The notes beneath the pieces were generated by a model. It did no database searches. It saw nothing but the letters and a program-made list of their open reading frames with translations, and was not told the origin of the DNA. A stretch of DNA of 64,000 nt. It comes from Cenococcum geophilum 1.58. Taxonomy: Eukaryota > Ascomycota > Dothideomycetes > Gloniales > Gloniaceae. Where the stretch lies: contig KV748184.1 of the NCBI GenBank assembly GCA_001692895.1, forward strand, positions 2,170,001 to 2,234,000. Direction: 5' to 3'. Position numbers and translations under genes: made by a program. This document shows positions 58,439-64,000 of the stretch, piece after piece (within the stretch, counting starts at the first letter, position 1; the number at the start of each line of letters is the position of its first letter).

Positions 58439-60107
58439 TATACTTAAATTACTTAGCTAGCAATTTAGGAATATTCATAAAGCCTCTTTTAATTTTAATA
58501 GATAACTTTCTTCTAATAATCTCTAGGCTATTCTTCTTTATTAAGTCGAAATAAAGAATTTTAAGAACCTAGTTAATTAGACTACTAATAGCTTAACTAG
58601 AGTAAGTCTACTTATAAAAGTGCTATCTAACTTAATTAGTTTATTTATTCTTTATACTACCTAGTCTTTATAGCCTAAAATAAAAATTATAGCTTATAAT
58701 CTCTAGTAGAATTTAGTATATACTTACTTAGATTATAGTATTACCATATTAAGACCATTTTTCTTATAAGGATTATGCGATCTTAGTAGCCTATAAAAAC
58801 CTTCCTAATATACGGTAGCTGTGCCGCAATTCTAATACCTTTAGCTATTAGAATTACCGTTCTAAAGTTACCTAGCCTAAAAGGTAATCTATAAGGTCCA
58901 TTAACCTAGCTTAGAAACTTATTTTCTTTTTAATAAACTAATTTATAGATAAATCCTCATTAGCTGTATTCTTCTAGGAGAAGATTAATCTCTATCCTAT
59001 CTTCATTTTACTATATAATTATAAACGGGTATATCTATATAAACGACTAGAAGCTTATACTAGGGGTCTAAAGTTAAATATACTGGCCGGCGCGGAAGTC
59101 TAATAGCTAGGTAAGCGTAATTAAAAGGTATAAGGCATCTAAAAGGTGCTATAACACTATATTTACTCCTAATTTCCTAAACCAGATATTGCGGTAAAGT
59201 ATCCACAAGGTATAAAGCACTATCGTTACTCTAAGAAGACTAAGTGCCGTAATAGGATAGATTTAATTAAGGCTAGTACTAGGATTTATATATTACAATA
59301 TTATAAGCCCTACAAAGACTATAAGAGTATAGTAAGATTTTAGAAATTTTTTATAGCAGAACCTTTAAACGTAAGAAAAAAGTATAAGCTAAGTTAATAA
59401 AACAAAAGCCTAAATATATCTTAGTTACTTTCTAAAATATTTAGATTATAATAAACTAAAAATCCGGTTAAATAGCTGGAATTTTTAAAAGAAAAATTCC
59501 GCTGTGCTAAAATAACTGAAAAGTGGAAAATACTTTATACTATAGTTATAATAGCAATTAAGCCATAAAGCTGCGTATAGCTCCGTAATAATATACTAAT
59601 AATATTAACTACTAGGCCTAAGGGACTTACCAAAAAAAGACGTATAAAATTAATAATTATAAGCATTCTAGCTCTTAAGCTAGTATTAAAAAGAAATTAT
59701 ACGCTAAGAATATTATATATAATAGTTCCCAACTAGTATATTACTTAGATTAAGGCCTAGTACCTAGAGAGTGGTATAGTAAAATATAACCCTTAGTAGA
59801 TTTACAGGTAAATAAGATGGTTAAGGACAAATATATAGACTAATCAATATTTAAAACAAGAGAGAAAAGATAGAAGCCTAAAAATATAGAATATTATAAG
59901 GATACCGCCTGTGGCAAGAGTATATATCTTAGCAATCTCTATAGTGTTATATTTTAGTAAAAGAATAAAGAAAGTATATATACTTCTTCTTTAATCTAAA
60001 AATAAATCCCTATATATAAAAATAAAATCTATACCTAAAAATAAAATACTAAAGACTTTTTTATAGGTTTTTTTTAGAATTATATTTATTATAAGCCCCT
60101 ATTAAGC
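58439..60107 (+). pseudogene. Unrecognised decayed coding sequence
   Basis: Plus-strand readings with TAG/TAA stops run from about 58730 to 59900. Examples are LYNYKRVYLYKRLEAYTRGL, QFPKPDIAVKYPQGIKHYRY, YILQYYKPYKDYKSIVRF and LTKKRRIKLIIISILALKLV. They are coherent enough to suggest a former protein of several hundred residues rich in Lys/Tyr. I do not recognise the family. It is interrupted by the solo LTR at 60113. Confidence 0.4.
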
Positions 60108-60112
60108 CCTAC

Positions 60113-60273
60113 TATTGGTAATATAAGGTAATATTACGTATCTATAAGTTATAGGTAGTATAATAATTATTATTCTATATTCCTCTTACTTAAGGAAGGG
60201 TAAGGAGCTTAAGGCTCCTTGCTACGCTAGTGCCGCGGCAATATATAATAGCAACTTACCTATATTCTTAACA
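60113..60273 (-). mobile_element. Solo LTR of the copia family
   Basis: 161 bp similar to the reverse complement of the 203-bp copia LTR: TATTGGTAATATAAGG start, ACGTATCTATAAGTTATAGG, the hairpin region AAGGAGCTTAAGGCTCCTT, CTAGTGCCGCGGCAA, and end TATTCTTAACA. A perfect 5-bp TSD CCTAC flanks it (60108-60112, 60274-60278). There is no internal sequence, so it is the product of LTR-LTR recombination. It is shorter and more diverged than the LTRs at 35271 and 43545, so it is probably an older insertion or a subfamily. Confidence 0.88.
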
Positions 60274-60278
60274 CCTAC

Positions 60279-60539
60279 CTTATAGGGATAGGCGCTGCAA
60301 TCTAAATAGGGCTAGCCTTTACTAAGGCCAAAAAGTACACTAAAATACGTAAATAAACACTGTGGTTAATCTGGTTTAACTGATTTTATAACTAATTTAA
60401 GCCTTAAAATTATATTTTAGATTAGTTTTAGCTTTATTTTTTAAACCTAACCTAACTATTAACATTACTAGAAAAATAAGGTAGAACCTATAGAAATTAA
60501 TATATAGAGCCTAGCTCTATACTAAAGTTCTAATCTTAG
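60279..60539. other. Oldest layer spacer
   Basis: AT-rich. No feature recognised. Confidence 0.35.
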
Positions 60540-61301
60540 CCTCCTTTAATATAACCTTATTTAACGTAGCTTAGCGTAGCCTATACCATAGCTCCCTCTA
60601 AAACGCCTCTAACGCAGTTCCCTCTAATATAACTCTATCCAGCATATCCTCTTCACCTTCCCTATTAATAGTAGTAGTTTCAAACATACGCCTTAATGCG
60701 CCACTATTAAGCCTATTAAGGGTTATATAGCTACTATTATATATTAGTCTATAATATAAGTTAAAGGGGGAGAAAATAGTATCTATAGGTAGATAGTGGC
60801 TTAAAATATTCTATAGCGTTATCTACTCCTCTAATTTTCTAAATCCAATTACGCATCTTCCTAAAAGTCCTCTAAATAGTACAATTTAGATTAGATAAAA
60901 ATATTATAACAATACACATCTTTAAGGTAAAGTAGTTAATTAATTCTTTAAGTTAAAGTCTTTTAAGGACGTATATATATGCCCTATATTTTATTTTTAT
61001 TCTAAGACGTTAGACGTCTTAAACTATAGTTAAAAGTAATAAATGTTATATAATTCCTATCTATACTTTACCAAAATTATAATAATCTTACCTTTATTAC
61101 TTATCCTACTATCTCTTTAAGCTCCGCCTCCTCAATCTACTTAAAAAAAAAGATACTATAATCCTCTTCTATACCTTAGTTATATCTTAAACTCTTTCCA
61201 AACTTATCTTTATTCTAAACCACTATTTAAGTCTTATTGACCGTTAAACGCTTATTAGCCCCATTTAGAGAACCTAACTTGTTAGCCTTAGACTATGCCA
61301 T
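60540..61301 (-). pseudogene. Unrecognised minus-strand protein remnant
   Basis: A minus-strand frame from ATG at 61301 reads MA-stop-SKANKLGSLNGANKRLTV, then NKDKFGKSLRYN, and later LKELINYFTLKMCIVIIFLS and RKMRNWIQKIRGVDNAIEY. Stops are TAG/TAA. A GC-neutral start and coherent sequence suggest a former gene of about 250 codons. No family recognised. Confidence 0.4.
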
Positions 61302-62855
61302 CCCCTTATAAATACGTAATGCTCTAGAATTATATAATAAATTAGCAGGACTTTCTTCTTTTTAATTTAAGAGTAAAAAGGAAGTTAACTTAGAAAGAGG
61401 TTATAAGAGAGTTTAAGAGATTAGATTAGCGAACTTATAAATTATTAACGCTTTAGATAAGATTTACAAGGCTACTAGAAAAGTATAATATAATAGGCTA
61501 AGAAAATAGATAAGACTTTTATTTACTAAACTATATAAATAAGAATATAAAATTCCCACTAAACTACTAAATAAAAGCAAGAGTTAACAATATAAAAAGA
61601 CTAGTAAAAGGTAGAAGAGAAATTCCTCTGCTATTTACTAGTTAAGTTAAGGGCTAGGGCTAAAGGGTAGGTCAAAAAACAGTACTATTAGGGATACTAG
61701 CGTCGCCCGTTCCTATTTAATAACTCTCTTTAAGGTTAGTTAGATTTATAGGAAATAATATTAATATCTAATAACTTTTAGCTATCTTAACCGGGCTAAT
61801 GCTAGTAATTCCTCCTTGCCAATAGCTACTCCTAGTATTTGGTTTTGTAGTTAACTATCCAATAACACTACTCGTCTATAGGGTAAACTATAGCAAATAA
61901 GCATTATAAAGGAATTCTTCTATATTTGGCCTAGGGTTAATAGTAAAGACTATACTAGCATAGCAATATAAAACTAGTAGCGTTTATTTACAGAAAAACT
62001 ATTATAGACTTATATATTAGATAAAAAAGGAAATAATATTATTTATATGGTTCTTAGGGTTAAAATAAAGAAAGTTAGTATTAAAAATCCTATTAGGTGT
62101 GCATAGATTTTTAAGCAAGGATTATAACACGGTATAGTTTAGTTTAAGAAACTAAAAGTAAATAATATCTCCAACGGGCGCGGATATTTAATTTAGGAAA
62201 AATATTAGATCTCCCTAAGCACTAACTTAGACAGTATAGATTAGTAATAAGGAAGTTATAGTAGAAGACGCAGTCGCGATAATCTTAACGCTAAGCTTAA
62301 CGTCTACTTTAAGCTCGCCTCCTTTAGGCGTAGTTGCTAGTATATCCGCCCCAACTTTAATTAATAGAGACTAATTAATACTGTAATTTATTAGGACTAG
62401 ATTTCTATAGTAACTATAATCTACCTACTTAGCAATTACTTTTATAGATTAATAGTGTACTATTATAACCACATATAAAACAAAAAAGAGAAGTGTATAT
62501 ATATTTAGTATTAAGTTTAGGGTATAAGGGCTATTTTAATTTTTATAATTTAGGGAGAAAATTTTCATTAAATATAGTCTTAAGTTCTAAAAATAATGGC
62601 TAGAGATATATATATAGGAATACTAAAATTATCTTAAGGATTAGGCTTTTAATCTTTAGACGCCCTACTTATATATTTTTTCTTAGCATTTATATATATT
62701 AGCTAGCTTAGCTCTAGAATTAGAAAGCTAAATAAAAACTCTATAAGCGCTAAATATCCTCTAACCCTCTTTCTATCCACTTTTCGTTAAACACTTTATT
62801 AAGAAATATTGTCTAGGATTACCTCCTAAAAAGCTCCTACCCTAAAACATCTAGA
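61302..62855. other. Oldest layer, unrecognised
   Basis: Plus-strand readings broken by TAG/TAA at about 61620-62450 (for example YLITFSYLNRANASNSSLPI, and PIRCAQIFKQGLQHSIVQFK-like) suggest another decayed coding sequence. No motif recognised. 62450-62855 is AT-rich. Confidence 0.35.
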
Positions 62856-64000
62856 ATGCGTATTTCTCAGGTTAATAACAATAAGGCTATTTTAGATGTT
62901 TAAAGCGGCAAAATTACTCTAGAAGACTTAGATAATAAAAGTATATACTAGCTAAGTAAGATAAATAAACTAACTAGTCTATATCTAAACCCCTATAATT
63001 TATATAATAAAGATAACAGCGAGTATAATAGCTTCGCCGCTAATTAGATAAAGTAATACTACCTAAATTCCTACCTATAGGGTTCCCGGGCGATATATAA
63101 CTAAATTAATAAAATAATCTTAAACGACGAATAGGAGATTGATAATATTGTAGGGGAAAGGATAACTAAGATAGGACGCGAATATAAAGTGGTTTAAAAG
63201 GATACCTAGGTCTATAAAAGTGGGCTACTAAATATAAGGGAGGCTCTTAGGTTTTACTAAAGGCGTATTAGGTATACCAAAGTCTAGAGCGCTAAGTAGC
63301 ATCTAACTATAGTGGCGACGTTATAAGAGGGTAGAATAAATTGAAAGAGACGCTTCTCCTAAGTTATATAAAACAGTAATACTACCTTAATTACTATAGA
63401 AAAAGCTAAAAAAAAGTATTAAGTAGTTCTTACTCTATAGCTAAGATAGCAATTTATTTACTAATCTTGTCTTACGCTGTAAAAGGATATGTACTTTTAT
63501 TTAAAAATATATTACTACTAAGTAAATCACCATTAATTTTAGCTAATTGTTTAAGGTTAGGTTAGAGAAGTAAAAGCCACTTAATAAAGAATTGTACTTA
63601 TTATTTTGTTATTATATTATATCTTAAGCCAGTTAGCTTCTTAAGATAGATATTAGTTAAGAACTTACTCTAATAGCACAATTGCTTTAGTAAGATCTTT
63701 TAACTATAGGTAATTACTTACTTTTAGAAACTAAAGCTAGGGCTCTACGTTTATAGACGGGAGGAAAAATAAAATTTAAATATTACAGACGGAGTAGAAC
63801 AATTTAAGAATTGCGCCAACCTTAAGGTTATGCTTAAATATCCTAACGGCAGAATCTCTAGTGCCTCTTAGAATTTTCCAATCTCTATTAAATAACTTAA
63901 GCATTAGGTCATTTTATATATAGTCCTAAACTTTCCTACCAAAAACAACATCATTTTACAGCTAGCTCTTTTTACGCCTTTCTAAAAAGATAGCTGATTT
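62856..64000 (+). pseudogene. Unrecognised protein remnant running off the window end
   Basis: From ATG at 62856 the plus strand reads MRISQVNNNKAILDVQSGKI (stop read as Gln), TLEDLDNKSIYQLSKINKLT, YYLNSYLQGSRAIYNQINKI, ILNDEQEIDNIVGERITKIG and SGLLNIREALRFYQRRIRYT, to about 63330. It can be followed with more stops to the end of the window. It looks like a helical, charged protein. I do not recognise the family, and the right end is outside the window. Confidence 0.45.

Noticed and set aside
31153..64000. Starship-type tyrosine recombinase (DUF3435) or other giant-element captain in the old layer
   Set aside because: Considered because a gene-bearing mobile layer would fit, but no R...HxxR...Y pattern or recognisable captain sequence could be supported by eye.
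1..64000. tRNA, rRNA or other structured RNA genes
   Set aside because: No cloverleaf with conserved T-arm (GGTTCGAATCC-like) or rRNA core sequence was noticed on either strand.

Overview
The window looks like AT-rich, transposon-filled DNA from a filamentous ascomycete (Pezizomycotina). It appears to have been heavily mutated by repeat-induced point mutation (RIP). No intact host gene is visible. Nearly every recognisable protein is broken by TAG/TAA where Gln (CAG/CAA) or Trp (TGG) is expected. Cys-to-Tyr and Asp-to-Asn changes are common, TpA is very frequent, and the two LTRs I compared base by base (210 bp each) differ only by C/T or G/A transitions. I cannot name the species.

The window reads as insertions into an older sequence, and most insertion borders are fixed by target-site duplications (TSDs). 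From left to right: (1) 2057-13822, a minus-strand gag-only LTR element (TSD GTATT). It holds a hAT DNA transposon at 3238-11942 (TSD ATCCGAGT), which in turn holds a Tad1-like LINE at 5040-10597 (17-bp TSD). (2) 14582-31147, a plus-strand Ty3/gypsy chromovirus (TSD AAGGG/AAGGA). Its pol is split by a second, minus-strand chromovirus at 19937-28514 (TSD GAAAG), whose gag-pol is split by a satellite-filled terminal-inverted-repeat (TIR) element at 24400-27071. (3) 35271-43747, a plus-strand Ty1/copia element (TSD CTTAG), whose RNase H is split by a second satellite-filled element at 40049-42514. (4) 47158-55101, a minus-strand copy of the first chromovirus family (TSD AAGAT). (5) 60113-60273, a solo LTR of the copia family (TSD CCTAC).

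The oldest layer is what remains between these insertions: 1-2056, 13828-14581, 31153-35265, 43753-47152 and 55107-64000, about 19 kb. It does not look like transposon sequence. It holds remnants of a protein kinase (rejoined in frame across the copia insertion), a MADS-box-like protein, an F-box/LRR-like protein, a second kinase with an N-terminal extension, and several long unrecognised reading frames. All carry the same RIP-type stops. RIP acts on duplicated DNA, so this gene-bearing layer was probably itself duplicated, as a segmental copy or as cargo of a large mobile element.

The most unusual structures are the two satellite-filled elements. They share a core of three tandem-repeat families (12-bp, 20-bp and TAGG-type) in opposite orientation, have related ends (ATYRG-type), and each sits inside retrotransposon coding sequence.
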